Both the position numbers and the translations under genes were made by a program. A stretch of 64,000 bases of DNA from Moraxellaceae bacterium AER2_44_116. GTDB lineage: Bacteria; Pseudomonadota; Gammaproteobacteria; Pseudomonadales; Moraxellaceae. Below, piece after piece: positions 35,090 through 45,008 of this stretch; positions within the stretch are counted from its first letter, which is position 1; each line of letters opens with the position of its first letter. The notes beneath the pieces are model-generated. The model ran no database searches and was not told where the DNA came from. It was given only the letters and a program-made list of their open reading frames with translations. The DNA lies in assembly GCA_006546595.1 (NCBI GenBank), contig VIAD01000002.1, forward strand, positions 124,001 to 188,000, written 5' to 3'.

Positions 35090-38000
35090 ATGTTTAGCAC
35101 GGTATTAATTGCCAATCGTGGCGAAATAGCAGTTCGCATTGCCAAAACTTTAAAGAAGATGGGCATTCGTAGCGTTGCCGTTTATAGCGAAGCCGATAAA
35201 CACAGTTTACACGTTAGTGCTGCTGATGAAGCGGTATGTATTGGCGGTAGCAATCCCAGCGAAAGCTATTTGTGTGGCGATAAAATCATTGAAGTTGCCA
35301 AACATGTTGGCGCACAAGCGATTATTCCTGGTTATGGCTTTTTGTCCGAAAACGCTGATTTTTCCGAAGCGTGTGCCGCCGCAGGCTTAATTTTTGTTGG
35401 CCCAACGCCGACACAAATGCGTCAGTTTGGTTTAAAACATGCCTCCCGTGAAATTGCCGAACAAGCAGGTGTGCCACTGACCAAAGGCACGCCGTTATTA
35501 GCTTCGTTAGAAGAAGCGGTGACTTCTGCGGCAGCTTTAGGCTACCCCGTGATGCTCAAAAGCACCGCAGGTGGCGGTGGTATTGGTTTATCTCGTTGTA
35601 ATAATGAGCCAGAATTAGCAGCGGCTTTTGAGTCGGTACAGCGTTTAGGAAAAAACTTTTTTAATGACGGTGGCGTGTTTTTAGAGCGGTTTATTGATGA
35701 AGCGCGTCATGTCGAAGTGCAAATTTTTGGTAATGGTTTGGGTGATGTTGTTGCCTTAGGTGAGCGTGATTGCTCAGTGCAACGGCGTAATCAAAAAGTG
35801 ATTGAAGAAACGCCCGCTCCAAATTTACCTGCGGCCACACGCACCGCCTTATTAGCGGCAGCGGTAAGTTTAGGTAAAGCAGTAGGTTATCAATCCGCAG
35901 GCACGGTCGAGTTTATTTACGATGGTAAACGCGACGAATTCTACTTTTTAGAAGTCAACACCCGTTTGCAAGTTGAGCACCCAATTACCGAATCGGTGAC
36001 AGGAATTGATTTAGTTGAATGGATGATTTTAACCGCCGAAGGTCAACCGCCGTCATTTGACAATCTGCCTGAGCCTAAAGGTGCAGCGATTGAAGTGCGG
36101 ATATACGCCGAAGACCCTGTGAAAAACTTTCAACCCTCACCGGGTATTTTGACTGATGTCGCCTTTCCCGACGATGTGCGTTTGGATGGTTGGGTGGAAA
36201 CAGGCACGGAAGTATCGCCTTACTACGACCCAATGTTAGCCAAGCTGATTGTCACTGGTGTCGATCGTGCCGAAGCCTTAGCAAAATTACAAACCGCTTT
36301 AGCCAATACCCGTTTATACGGTATTGCCACTAACTTAGATTATTTACGACAAATTATCGCCAGTTCAGCGTTTAGCGAAGCGCAATTATCCACCCAATTT
36401 TTAGCACACTTTGCTTATTTACCGCGTCAAATTGAAGTCATCGAAGCAGGAACGTATACCAGTATTCAAGATACAGGACGTTTTGGTTATTGGGATATTG
36501 GTGTACCACCGTCAGGGGCAATGGACGATTATGCCTTTAGATTAGCTAATCGTATTGTCGGCAATCATGCCTCTGCCGCAGGCATTGAATGCACGATTCA
36601 AGGGCCGATGTTACGTTTTCATGGTGATGCCGTTATCGCTTTAACTGGCGCGCAAACGCCTGCGACTTTAGATGGCGAAGCGGTTGAGTTTTGGTCGCCG
36701 ATTTCCGTTAAAACAGGTCAAGTATTAAAAGTCGGTCGTGCGACGTCAGGTTGTCGTACCTATATTGCTGTGCGTTATGGTTTTGATGTACCTGATTATT
36801 TAGGTAGTAAATCGACGTTTGCCTTGGGGCAATTTGGGGGTCATGCAGGGCGCATCTTACGCACAGGCGATATGTTAGCGGTCAGTTCGCCAGAGATGGC
36901 CGCCTGTAATACGCCTGCACCGATTGCCGAGCCAGCCGCAGCGCCACAAGCATTAGTGCCTAATTATGTCAATGAGTGGGATATTGGCGTGTTGTATGGA
37001 CCGCATGGTGCGCCAGACTTCTTCACTCAACAATCGATTGATGAATTTTTTGCCGAGCCGTGGCAAGTCCATTACAACTCCAACCGTTTAGGCGTGCGTT
37101 TAGTGGGTCCTAAACCTTCTTGGGCACGCTCGGATGGAGGCGAAGCAGGTTTGCATCCTTCCAATATCCACGACTGCGAATATGCTATTGGCAGTATTAA
37201 CTTTACGGGTGATATGCCTGTGATTTTAGCGTGTGATGGCCCAAGTCTTGGTGGTTTTGTGTGTGTCGCAACGATTGCGAAAGCTGAATTATGGAAAGTC
37301 GGGCAAGTGAAACCCGGCGATAAAATCAATTTCCGTCGCTTGAGTTTTGATGAAGCGCTGGCACTTGAGTTAGCACAAGACCAAGCCATTGAACAACTCG
37401 CGCCAGTGGTTAGTAGCACCGAGCATCACAGTACATGGCATAGCATTAGCACGTATTTGAAGGGTTTATTTAGCCCTAAAGAAGTACAACCCGAAACGTC
37501 TTCCGCTTGTATCGTTGCCAGTTTAGAAGCTACTGAACAACGTCCTATTGTTACTTATCGTCAAGCGGGCGATAAATACATTCTGCTCGAATATGGTCAA
37601 AACGTCCTTGATCTGCGTTTGCGTTTTCGCATTCACGCTTTAATGGAAGCTTTAAAACAAAGCCAGATTATCGGCATTCACGAGCTCTCTCCGGGCGTGC
37701 GTTCTCTACAAATTCGTTATGACAGCCGCGTTTTACATCAACAAGAGTTGATTAAGCAGTTATTGGTACTTGAAGAAAGTTTACCGCTCGTTGATAGCAT
37801 GACTGTGCCGACGCGTGTCGTTTACTTGCCCTTAGCATTTGAAGATTCTGCAACTTTAGATGCCGTCACTCGTTACCGTGAAACTGTTAAAGCACAAGCG
37901 CCTTGGCTGCCGAATAACGTCGATTTTATACAACGTATCAATGGCTTAGACAGCCGTGAGCAAGTCAAAGATATCGTCTATCAAGCCAGCTATATGGTTC

Positions 38001-38749
38001 TAGGTTTAGGCGATGTCTATTTAGGTGCGCCATGTGCAGTGCCTGTAGACCCACGTCACCGTTTAATGACCTCTAAATATAACCCCGCACGGACATTTAC
38101 CGCCGAAGGCACGGTCGGTATTGGTGGTGTGTATATGTGTGTCTATGGCATGGATTCACCGGGCGGTTATCAATTAGTCGGTCGTACCTTGCCGATTTGG
38201 AATAAGTTTTTAAAGAACAAACAGTTTGCTTCTGGCTCGCCTTGGTTGTTGCGGTTTTTCGACCAAGTGCGTTTTTATCCCGTCAACGAAGCCGAATTAA
38301 CCGTGCTTCGTGAAGACTTCCGTGAAGGTAAAGTGAGCGTTCGTATTGAAGAAGAGCGTTTTGCCTTAGCCGATTACGAACAGTTTTTAGTTGATCACAA
38401 CGACAGTATTCAAAGCTTCCGCGATAAGCAAAAGATTGCTTACGACCAAGAAGTCGCGTTATGGCAGGCCGATAACGTTGACGCACAGGAAGAAGAAACC
38501 AAACAAGTTGCAGCAGATTTAGACGACGACAGCATTCAACGGGTATGTGCTGATATTTCGGGCAACGTCTGGAAAGTGTTAGTCGAAGTAGGTCAGCAGG
38601 TGGAAGTCGGTCAACCTTTGGTGATTTTAGAGGCGATGAAGATGGAGTTTCCCATTCATGCCTCGGTCAGTGGCATAGTACGTGACTTGCATTGTCGCCC
38701 TAGTAAAGCCGTTGTTGCCGGGGAGGCATTGCTTGATATCGAACTGTAG
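35090..38749 (+). CDS. uca: Biotin-dependent urea carboxylase
   Basis: This enzyme converts urea, bicarbonate and ATP to allophanate. The 1219 residues comprise a biotin carboxylase part (about 1-450: IANRGEIAVRI, STAGGGGIGLS, EVNTRLQVEHPITE), then the carboxyltransferase built from KipA- and KipI-like halves (SIQDTGRFGYWDIGVPPSGAMDD; later YILLEYGQNVLDLR). It ends in a biotinyl domain with the attachment Lys1184 in EAMKM. Domain order and length match yeast and bacterial urea carboxylases. The start is the ATG at 35090, with AAGGG upstream. With the hydrolase upstream it forms a two-protein urea amidolyase; no urease genes are present here. Confidence 0.96.
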   Translation: MFSTVLIANRGEIAVRIAKTLKKMGIRSVAVYSEADKHSLHVSAADEAVCIGGSNPSESYLCGDKIIEVAKHVGAQAIIPGYGFLSENADFSEACAAAGLIFVGPTPTQMRQFGLKHASREIAEQAGVPLTKGTPLLASLEEAVTSAAALGYPVMLKSTAGGGGIGLSRCNNEPELAAAFESVQRLGKNFFNDGGVFLERFIDEARHVEVQIFGNGLGDVVALGERDCSVQRRNQKVIEETPAPNLPAATRTALLAAAVSLGKAVGYQSAGTVEFIYDGKRDEFYFLEVNTRLQVEHPITESVTGIDLVEWMILTAEGQPPSFDNLPEPKGAAIEVRIYAEDPVKNFQPSPGILTDVAFPDDVRLDGWVETGTEVSPYYDPMLAKLIVTGVDRAEALAKLQTALANTRLYGIATNLDYLRQIIASSAFSEAQLSTQFLAHFAYLPRQIEVIEAGTYTSIQDTGRFGYWDIGVPPSGAMDDYAFRLANRIVGNHASAAGIECTIQGPMLRFHGDAVIALTGAQTPATLDGEAVEFWSPISVKTGQVLKVGRATSGCRTYIAVRYGFDVPDYLGSKSTFALGQFGGHAGRILRTGDMLAVSSPEMAACNTPAPIAEPAAAPQALVPNYVNEWDIGVLYGPHGAPDFFTQQSIDEFFAEPWQVHYNSNRLGVRLVGPKPSWARSDGGEAGLHPSNIHDCEYAIGSINFTGDMPVILACDGPSLGGFVCVATIAKAELWKVGQVKPGDKINFRRLSFDEALALELAQDQAIEQLAPVVSSTEHHSTWHSISTYLKGLFSPKEVQPETSSACIVASLEATEQRPIVTYRQAGDKYILLEYGQNVLDLRLRFRIHALMEALKQSQIIGIHELSPGVRSLQIRYDSRVLHQQELIKQLLVLEESLPLVDSMTVPTRVVYLPLAFEDSATLDAVTRYRETVKAQAPWLPNNVDFIQRINGLDSREQVKDIVYQASYMVLGLGDVYLGAPCAVPVDPRHRLMTSKYNPARTFTAEGTVGIGGVYMCVYGMDSPGGYQLVGRTLPIWNKFLKNKQFASGSPWLLRFFDQVRFYPVNEAELTVLREDFREGKVSVRIEEERFALADYEQFLVDHNDSIQSFRDKQKIAYDQEVALWQADNVDAQEEETKQVAADLDDDSIQRVCADISGNVWKVLVEVGQQVEVGQPLVILEAMKMEFPIHASVSGIVRDLHCRPSKAVVAGEALLDIEL

Positions 38750-38787
38750 AGCGTGATGCTAATCATGCTCACTTTGAGGATGAAGCC

Positions 38788-39522
38788 ATGACCGAAAAAG
38801 CCATCACTGTTACACCCTTACGCAGCCATAAACGTAAGGAAACGCCCGAGAATTTAGCGGAGCGTATTTATCACCGACTGAAACAAGAGATTTTTGATTT
38901 TCAGTTATTGCCCAGCGACCGTTTCAGCGAAAACGAAGTCGCTGAACGTATGGAGGCAAGCCGAACACCTGTGCGTGAAGCCTTATTTCGCTTACAGCGT
39001 GAAGGTTATGTCGAGGTGTTGTATCGCAGTGGTTGGCAAGTCAAAGCCTTTGATTTTCGCTTTTTTGAGGAAATTTATGATGTCCGCATCATCCTCGAGC
39101 TAGCAGCAGTGAAAAAACTGTGTGAGCAAGAAGTGCGCTCCAGTTTGTTGGATGACTTGAAACGAATTTGGTTAGTAGAGCCTGAACAACGCATTCAGGA
39201 CTCACAAACGGTCGCAGGTTTGGATGAGCGTTTTCATCAAATGTTGGTGGAAGCGACGGGTAATCAGGAGATGGCAAAAATCCATCAAGGTATTACCGAA
39301 CGTATTCGCATTATTCGTCGTTTGGACTTTAACAAAACGGCGCGTATTGAAGCGACGTATATCGAACATGGTCAGATTTTAGGAGCGATTTTGACGCGCC
39401 GTGTTGAGCAAGCCCAGCGTTTGCTGAAAACACATATTGAAGCGAGCAAAGCCGAAGTCCGAAAAATCACCATTCATATGTTACATAGCGCGCGCAATCC
39501 ATTAGCGGGCGAAACGGAATAG
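38788..39522 (+). CDS. GntR-family (FCD) transcriptional regulator
   Basis: A 244-residue regulator with an N-terminal winged helix (about 18-85: LAERIYHRLKQEI, FSENEVAERMEASRTPVREALFRLQREGYV) and an all-helical FCD ligand domain (about 97-225). In FCD proteins the Asp and His residues of this domain hold a metal and a small organic acid. It lies 38 bases after the urea carboxylase gene and 108 before the porin gene, so it is inside the operon it probably controls. The palindrome at 33233 is the obvious candidate site; the inducer may be urea, allophanate or a related acid, which is inference. Confidence 0.93.
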   Translation: MTEKAITVTPLRSHKRKETPENLAERIYHRLKQEIFDFQLLPSDRFSENEVAERMEASRTPVREALFRLQREGYVEVLYRSGWQVKAFDFRFFEEIYDVRIILELAAVKKLCEQEVRSSLLDDLKRIWLVEPEQRIQDSQTVAGLDERFHQMLVEATGNQEMAKIHQGITERIRIIRRLDFNKTARIEATYIEHGQILGAILTRRVEQAQRLLKTHIEASKAEVRKITIHMLHSARNPLAGETE

Positions 39523-39630
39523 GACTTGCATTCTACTAAGTGTGAGTCCGTAGAAAAATGGCTTAGGCCGTATTTGCGGGGAGAACTGACCGACTCCTCG
39601 TGTTCTGATGGTCGTCAACGGAGATAGATC

Positions 39631-40698
39631 ATGCTTAGTACGTTTGTATTAAATCGCGGTAAAACCTTGCTGATGGCCTCTATTGCATTGGCCACCTTGA
39701 GCAGTGTTGCTCAGGCAACGGAAGTCAAAATTCCTGATACCACGATTACCGCGAGTTTACGCAGTAGCTTTGTCTATACGGACAAAGACAGTGGTTCAAC
39801 AGCGGATTTTGGCCTTAATAGCTTTTCCATTTACCTCAACAGTAAAATCACTGACAAAATCAAATTGAGCTTTTCTTCAGAACTGACAGGAAACAATGTG
39901 CAGGTTCAGGATGCGATTGCTCAGTTTGAGTTTTCTCCCACCATGAACATCTGGGCAGGACGTTTCTTACCGCCAACCGACCGTGCCAATAGTTATGGCG
40001 CGTACTTCTCGAATAACTGGAACTTTGCCACCGATGGTGTGCAAGACGGTTATCCATTTACCGCCTTTGGTCGTGCTGATGGTGTGGCTTATTGGGGGGA
40101 TTTTGCGGATAAAAAACTCAAATTATCCGCAGGTTTGTTTGATGTACCTAGTACGTTGGGCAAAAATGAAGTCATGAGTGCAGCACGGGTACAATATGAT
40201 TTTTGGGATGCCGAAGCAGGTTACTACCTCAATGGCACGTACTTAGGTGAAAAAGATATTTTAGCTCTAGCGGTTGCTGCCAATGCAGTAGATGGCAAGA
40301 ACACAACAAATGTTGATTTCTTAATGGAGAAAAAAGTTGCAGGTGGTGGCGCATTTACCGTCGAAGGTGAATACATCAAATACGACAAACTGGGTGGTTA
40401 TGATAGCAACTTTGCTAATGGCGATGGTTTTTATGCCCTAACGTCTTACTTAATTCCAAAGCCAATTGGTGCGGGTAAAGTGCAATTGTTGGCGAAGTTT
40501 GGCTCTGCTTCTTTTAAAGATGGCAACACGGCTAACTATGACCAAGATACCAGTGAATTCAACGTTAACTACATCATTAAATCCTTCAATGCCAAAATGA
40601 GTTTGTTTGTGAAAGATACTCAATTTTCGGATAGTGCCCCTGCGAGCAAAGAAGACAACACGCAAATTGGTGTTGGCGTACAACTCATGACTTTGTAA
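39631..40698 (+). CDS. Outer-membrane porin of the urea operon
   Basis: A signal peptide (about 1-29, ending VAQA) is followed by ~326 residues with alternating hydrophobic and polar residues and many aromatic-girdle positions, as in 16- to 18-stranded porins (FSIYLNSKITDKIKLSFSSELTG, WAGRFLPPTDRANSYGAYFSNNW). It resembles porins of the phosphate-selective O/P and FmdC type found next to urea or amide ABC transporters. It probably lets urea or short amides cross the outer membrane, an inference from location. The C-terminal residue is Leu instead of the usual Phe. Confidence 0.8.
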   Translation: MLSTFVLNRGKTLLMASIALATLSSVAQATEVKIPDTTITASLRSSFVYTDKDSGSTADFGLNSFSIYLNSKITDKIKLSFSSELTGNNVQVQDAIAQFEFSPTMNIWAGRFLPPTDRANSYGAYFSNNWNFATDGVQDGYPFTAFGRADGVAYWGDFADKKLKLSAGLFDVPSTLGKNEVMSAARVQYDFWDAEAGYYLNGTYLGEKDILALAVAANAVDGKNTTNVDFLMEKKVAGGGAFTVEGEYIKYDKLGGYDSNFANGDGFYALTSYLIPKPIGAGKVQLLAKFGSASFKDGNTANYDQDTSEFNVNYIIKSFNAKMSLFVKDTQFSDSAPASKEDNTQIGVGVQLMTL

Positions 40699-40725
40699 TA
40701 CCTATTGCATAAATGGAGAGAGAAC

Positions 40726-42009
40726 ATGAAGACCCTGCTAAAAACATTATCATCAGGCGTAATAGCCGCCACTTTAGCCATGAGCAGTATTACTGTTCAA
40801 GCGGCAGATACCATTAAAGTTGGTATCTTGCATTCGTTGTCAGGCACGATGGCAATTTCCGAAACTACCTTAAAAGACACAATGCTCATGCTCATTGAAG
40901 AGCAAAACAAAAAGGGTGGCTTATTAGGTAAAAAGTTAGAGCCAGTTGTCGTTGACCCTGCCTCTAATTGGCCATTGTTTGCCGAAAAAACCCGTCAGTT
41001 AATTCAAAAAGACAAAGTCTCTGCCATTTTTGGTTGCTGGACATCGGTATCGCGTAAATCGGTATTGCCTGTTGTTGAAGAGTTGAATGGCTTGCTGTTT
41101 TACCCTGTGCAATACGAAGGCGAAGAGTCGTCTAAAAACGTCTTTTACACAGGCGCAGCGCCAAACCAACAAGCGATTCCTGCGGTTGATTACCTAATGA
41201 AGTTAGGCACAAAACGTTGGGTATTAGCGGGTACAGATTACGTTTACCCACGTACCACTAACAAAATTTTGGAATCTTACTTAAAAGCGAAAGGCGTTAA
41301 GCAAGAAGACATCATGATTAACTACACACCATTCGGTCATTCCGACTGGCAAGGTATTGTTTCTGATATCAAAAAGTTTGGTTCCGCAGGTAAAAAGACT
41401 GCCGTTGTTTCGACCATTAACGGTGATGCTAACGTACCTTTCTACAAAGAGTTAGGTAATCAAGGTGTTACAGCAGGGAAAATTCCTGTCGTTGCCTTCT
41501 CAGTCGGTGAAGAAGAGTTGTCTGGTATTGATACCAAGCCATTGGTGGGTCATTTAGCGGCATGGAACTACTTCATGAGCGAAAAAAGCCCAGCTAACGC
41601 CGCTTTTATCAAAAAATGGCAGGCTTTTACCAAGAATCCTAAGCGTGTTACCAATGATCCGATGGAAGCACATGTGATTGGTTTCAATATGTGGGTTCAA
41701 GCCGTTGAGAAAGCCAAATCGACTGATACCGACAAAGTGTCTGCCGCCATCATTGGTATTAAAACACCAAACTTAACAGGTGGCATATCCGAGATGTTGC
41801 CTAACCATCACATTACTAAACCAGTGTTAATTGGTGAAATTCAAGGTAACGGCCAAATCTCTACTGTTTGGAAAACCAAAGGCTTAGTGGCAGGTGATGC
41901 ATGGTCTGACTTCTTGCCAGACAGCAAAATCATCACCGCTGATTGGGTGAAATTGAAGTGCGGTAACTACAACACGGTCACTAAAAAGTGTTCTGGTCAG
42001 GTTTATTAA
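40726..42009 (+). CDS. urtA: Urea ABC transporter substrate-binding protein
   Basis: The periplasmic binding protein of the high-affinity urea uptake system, 427 residues with a signal peptide ending TVQA. The Leu/Ile/Val-binding-type fold is recognisable from IKVGILHSLSGTMAISE and PVVEELNGLLFYPVQYEGEESSKNVFYTGA, the latter being characteristic of UrtA. GGAGAG lies five bases before the ATG at 40726; a codon seven earlier is in frame but lacks a signal-peptide layout. A double hairpin directly follows the stop codon. Confidence 0.96.
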   Translation: MKTLLKTLSSGVIAATLAMSSITVQAADTIKVGILHSLSGTMAISETTLKDTMLMLIEEQNKKGGLLGKKLEPVVVDPASNWPLFAEKTRQLIQKDKVSAIFGCWTSVSRKSVLPVVEELNGLLFYPVQYEGEESSKNVFYTGAAPNQQAIPAVDYLMKLGTKRWVLAGTDYVYPRTTNKILESYLKAKGVKQEDIMINYTPFGHSDWQGIVSDIKKFGSAGKKTAVVSTINGDANVPFYKELGNQGVTAGKIPVVAFSVGEEELSGIDTKPLVGHLAAWNYFMSEKSPANAAFIKKWQAFTKNPKRVTNDPMEAHVIGFNMWVQAVEKAKSTDTDKVSAAIIGIKTPNLTGGISEMLPNHHITKPVLIGEIQGNGQISTVWKTKGLVAGDAWSDFLPDSKIITADWVKLKCGNYNTVTKKCSGQVY

Positions 42010-42013
42010 TCAA

Positions 42014-42094
42014 ACCCTCACTCTAACCCTCTCCCTCGGGGAGAGAGAACTTAGCCCCCTCTCTTCGAGAGAGTGGGTTGGGAGAGAGGGCTAA
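42014..42094 (+). repeat. REP-like double hairpin between urtA and urtB
   Basis: Two adjoining stem-loops are built from CTCTCCC/GGGAGAG-type arms (CTCTCCCTCGGGGAGAG at 42030-42046, CTCTCTTCGAGAGAG at 42060-42074). An outer pairing of CCCTCACTCTAACCCTC with the GGGTTGGGAGAGAGGG side joins them. It starts 5 bases after the urtA stop codon, inside the operon. Confidence 0.8.
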
Positions 42095-42171
42095 CAGGAT
42101 CTGCACCATCAATACATCATCCACGCACGGATTGCGGTGGATGATGCCACCTGCATCAAGGAGAAAAGTCT

Positions 42172-43869
42172 GTGAATGTCTTATTACGTGCGATGATGAC
42201 TTTACTCTGTCTGTTAAGTTTACAAAGCACTCTTGTTTTTGCCGAAGAGGTGACAGCTACAGAACCCGTCATCACTGAATCTGCTACGGAAACATCCAGT
42301 ACAGAAGTCGTAGCAGCACCAACACCTGTTGCCGATTTACCGTCTTTATTAAGTCAACTAGTACAAGCCGAAGATTTTGAACTTCGTGCAGCACTCATTC
42401 AACAATTAGCCAGTCGTACAGAACCGCAAGTGTTAGGAATTTTAAATGCACTGGTTGAAGGCCAATTAAACAGTAATTCAGCAAATCCTACAGAAGTATT
42501 AATTGTCGCTGCCGAAGGTGAAGACCCTGATGTGGTGGATGCGCTGACAGGCAAAAGCATCGGAAAATCCTCACAGTTTACGCTCGATACCATTCCTTTA
42601 AATAATGCTTTACGCGGTGAATTACGCGCCATTATTGCCCGTTTGCAATTATCGTCTGCCGATAAAAATTTACGTCTAGCGGCCGCTAAACAATTAATTA
42701 GTAATGAACCTGATATATCCATGTTGCCGATCATCAATGAGCAACTGAAAAAAGAAAGCGACAGTAAAGTCAAAGCAGCATTACAAACGGTCAGTAGTTT
42801 ATTGCAATTACAAAGCGAAGATGTCGCCACACGTACGCAAGCGGTACATCAACTGAGCGAGTCGTTATATCCCGAAGTACGCGCTCGTTTACAAGAGATT
42901 GCCGATAACGATAGTGCTAACGAAGTCAAATATGCCGCTAAAGCTTCGTTAACGGCTTTAGAAAATAAATTAAAAGTGTATCAAGTGGCCGAAAATATCT
43001 TTTTTGGTTTGAGTTTAGGCTCGGTATTGTTGTTATCTGCTGTTGGTTTAGCCATTACCTTTGGTGTCATGGGTGTCATTAACATGGCACATGGCGAGTT
43101 AATGATGCTGGGTGCTTATACCACTTATGTTATTCAACAAATCTTTCCACAGCAATTGGGGATGAGTTTGTTGCTGTCGATTCCTGCTGCTTTTGTGATT
43201 GCAGGTTTAGTCGGTATTGCTATCGAACGCGGTGTCATTCGTCATTTATATGGTCGTCCTTTAGAAACCTTGTTAGCAACGTTTGGGATTAGTTTGATTT
43301 TACAACAAGCAGTACGGACGATTTTCTCCCCGTTAAATCGTGCGGTTGCCTCACCTGAATGGATGAGCGGTTCTTTAGAAATCAACCCCGTCTTATCATT
43401 CACCTATAACCGTTTATATATTTTGATATTTGCCTTAGTCGTGTTTGCGGTGCTGTTAATTGTCCTTAAACGTACCAGTTTAGGCTTGAAGTTACGTGCG
43501 GTAGCGCAAAACCGTTCAATGGCGCGAGCAGTAGGTGTTCGTGCTGACTGGATTGATGCCATGACCTTTGGTTTAGGCGCAGGGATTGCAGGCATTGCAG
43601 GCGTCGCGTTATCGCAATTAACCAATGTCGGGCCCAATCTTGGCCAAGCTTACATTATTGATTCCTTCTTAGTTGTGGTGTTTGGCGGTGTCGGTAATTT
43701 GTGGGGAACATTGGTGGGGGCGTTTGGTTTGGGTATTGCCAATAAGTTTCTTGAACCCTATGCAGGCGCGGTGTTAGCTAAAATTCTGGTGTTGGTGTTT
43801 ATCATCCTCTTTATTCAAAAGCGTCCACGCGGTTTATTTCCGCAAAAAGGCCGTGCGGTGGAGTCTTAA
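42172..43869 (+). CDS. urtB: Urea ABC transporter permease UrtB
   Basis: This 565-residue protein starts at a GTG with AAGGAG eight bases upstream. A signal peptide and a ~250-residue periplasmic helical domain, usual for UrtB, precede a LivH-type permease domain of about eight helices (GVMGVINMAHGELMMLGAYTTY, LLATFGISLIL, GLGAGIAGIAGVALSQ). It pairs with UrtC to form the inner-membrane channel. The first part has Ala/Leu/Gln-rich repeats suggestive of HEAT-like helices (LASRTEPQVLGIL, LQSEDVATRTQAVHQL). Confidence 0.95.
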   Translation: MNVLLRAMMTLLCLLSLQSTLVFAEEVTATEPVITESATETSSTEVVAAPTPVADLPSLLSQLVQAEDFELRAALIQQLASRTEPQVLGILNALVEGQLNSNSANPTEVLIVAAEGEDPDVVDALTGKSIGKSSQFTLDTIPLNNALRGELRAIIARLQLSSADKNLRLAAAKQLISNEPDISMLPIINEQLKKESDSKVKAALQTVSSLLQLQSEDVATRTQAVHQLSESLYPEVRARLQEIADNDSANEVKYAAKASLTALENKLKVYQVAENIFFGLSLGSVLLLSAVGLAITFGVMGVINMAHGELMMLGAYTTYVIQQIFPQQLGMSLLLSIPAAFVIAGLVGIAIERGVIRHLYGRPLETLLATFGISLILQQAVRTIFSPLNRAVASPEWMSGSLEINPVLSFTYNRLYILIFALVVFAVLLIVLKRTSLGLKLRAVAQNRSMARAVGVRADWIDAMTFGLGAGIAGIAGVALSQLTNVGPNLGQAYIIDSFLVVVFGGVGNLWGTLVGAFGLGIANKFLEPYAGAVLAKILVLVFIILFIQKRPRGLFPQKGRAVES

Positions 43870-43871
43870 TC

Positions 43872-45008
43872 ATGCTGATACAACGTTTATTAACGAGTGA
43901 TAAAGGCGGCATGGTGATGATGGCGCTGTTAGCTTTGTTAGCTGTTGTCGTGCCAACATTGAATTTGGTCGTGCCTGTTGAGTCGGCGTGGCATTTATCC
44001 AGTTATACCGTCACTTTATTGGGCAAGTTTTTGTGTTATGCCTTATTGGCCTTGTCTTTAGATTTGATTTGGGGCTATTGCGGCATTTTATCACTCGGAC
44101 ACGGCGCATTTTTTACCCTAGGTGGTTATTGCATGGGGATGTATCTCATGCGTCAAATTGGTACACGCGGGACGTATGGCAATGCCGAGTTACCTGATTT
44201 TATGGTGTTTTTAAATTGGCAAGAGTTGCCTTGGTATTGGTACGGCTTTAGTAGTTTTCCTTTTGCTATGTTAATGGTTGTCGTTGTGCCTGCGTTATTA
44301 GCCTTTGTCTTTGGTTGGTTGGCGTTTCGCTCAAGGGTGACAGGAGTGTATCTTTCGATCATTACCCAAGCCTTAACCTTTGCTTTGTTATTAGCGTTTT
44401 TTAGAAACGAAATGGGCTTTGGTGGTAACAACGGCCTCACCGATTTTAAAGAAATTTTAGGCTTTCCTTTAGCGCATGATGGCGTGCGTATAGTGCTGTT
44501 TTTAACCTCTATTTTTGCTTTGGCGAGTGCTTATATCGCCTGTCGTTTTATCGTCACCTCACGTTTTGGTCGCGTGATTACTGCCATTCGGGATGCCGAA
44601 AGTCGCACGCGTTTTTGTGGATATGCTGTTGAATCTTACAAATTATGGTTGTTTGTGTTTTCGGCGATGTTGGCAGGCATTGCAGGCGCGTTGTTTGTGC
44701 CGCAAGTGGGCATTATTAACCCCAGTGAGTTTTCACCGTTAAACTCGATTGAACAAGTGGTGTGGGTGGCGGTCGGTGGTCGGGGTACGTTATATGGTGC
44801 AGTAACGGGCGCATTTGCTGTCAATTACAGCAAAACTTGGCTGACCTCAGTGTATCCCGAAGCTTGGCTATTTGCGCTTGGTGCGTTATTTGTCTTGGTG
44901 ACTTTATTCTTACCCCAAGGTTTGGTTGACCTAGCTAAAAAACTGATGGCTAAAGTTAAAAAGCCGAAAACAGACGCTGAAACCTTAGCCAAAGGAGTCA
45001 AAGTATGA
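43872..45008 (+). CDS. urtC: Urea ABC transporter permease UrtC
   Basis: A LivM-type permease of 378 residues with about ten hydrophobic segments. The conserved GYCGILSLGHGAFFTLGGYCMGMYLM and AMLAGIAGALFVPQVGIINPSEF are typical of UrtC, as is the long loop around residue 100 (LPDFMVFLNWQELPWYWYGF). It follows urtB by two bases and shares its final four bases with the urtD start (ATGA), so translation is coupled through the permease-ATPase junction. Confidence 0.95.
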   Translation: MLIQRLLTSDKGGMVMMALLALLAVVVPTLNLVVPVESAWHLSSYTVTLLGKFLCYALLALSLDLIWGYCGILSLGHGAFFTLGGYCMGMYLMRQIGTRGTYGNAELPDFMVFLNWQELPWYWYGFSSFPFAMLMVVVVPALLAFVFGWLAFRSRVTGVYLSIITQALTFALLLAFFRNEMGFGGNNGLTDFKEILGFPLAHDGVRIVLFLTSIFALASAYIACRFIVTSRFGRVITAIRDAESRTRFCGYAVESYKLWLFVFSAMLAGIAGALFVPQVGIINPSEFSPLNSIEQVVWVAVGGRGTLYGAVTGAFAVNYSKTWLTSVYPEAWLFALGALFVLVTLFLPQGLVDLAKKLMAKVKKPKTDAETLAKGVKV

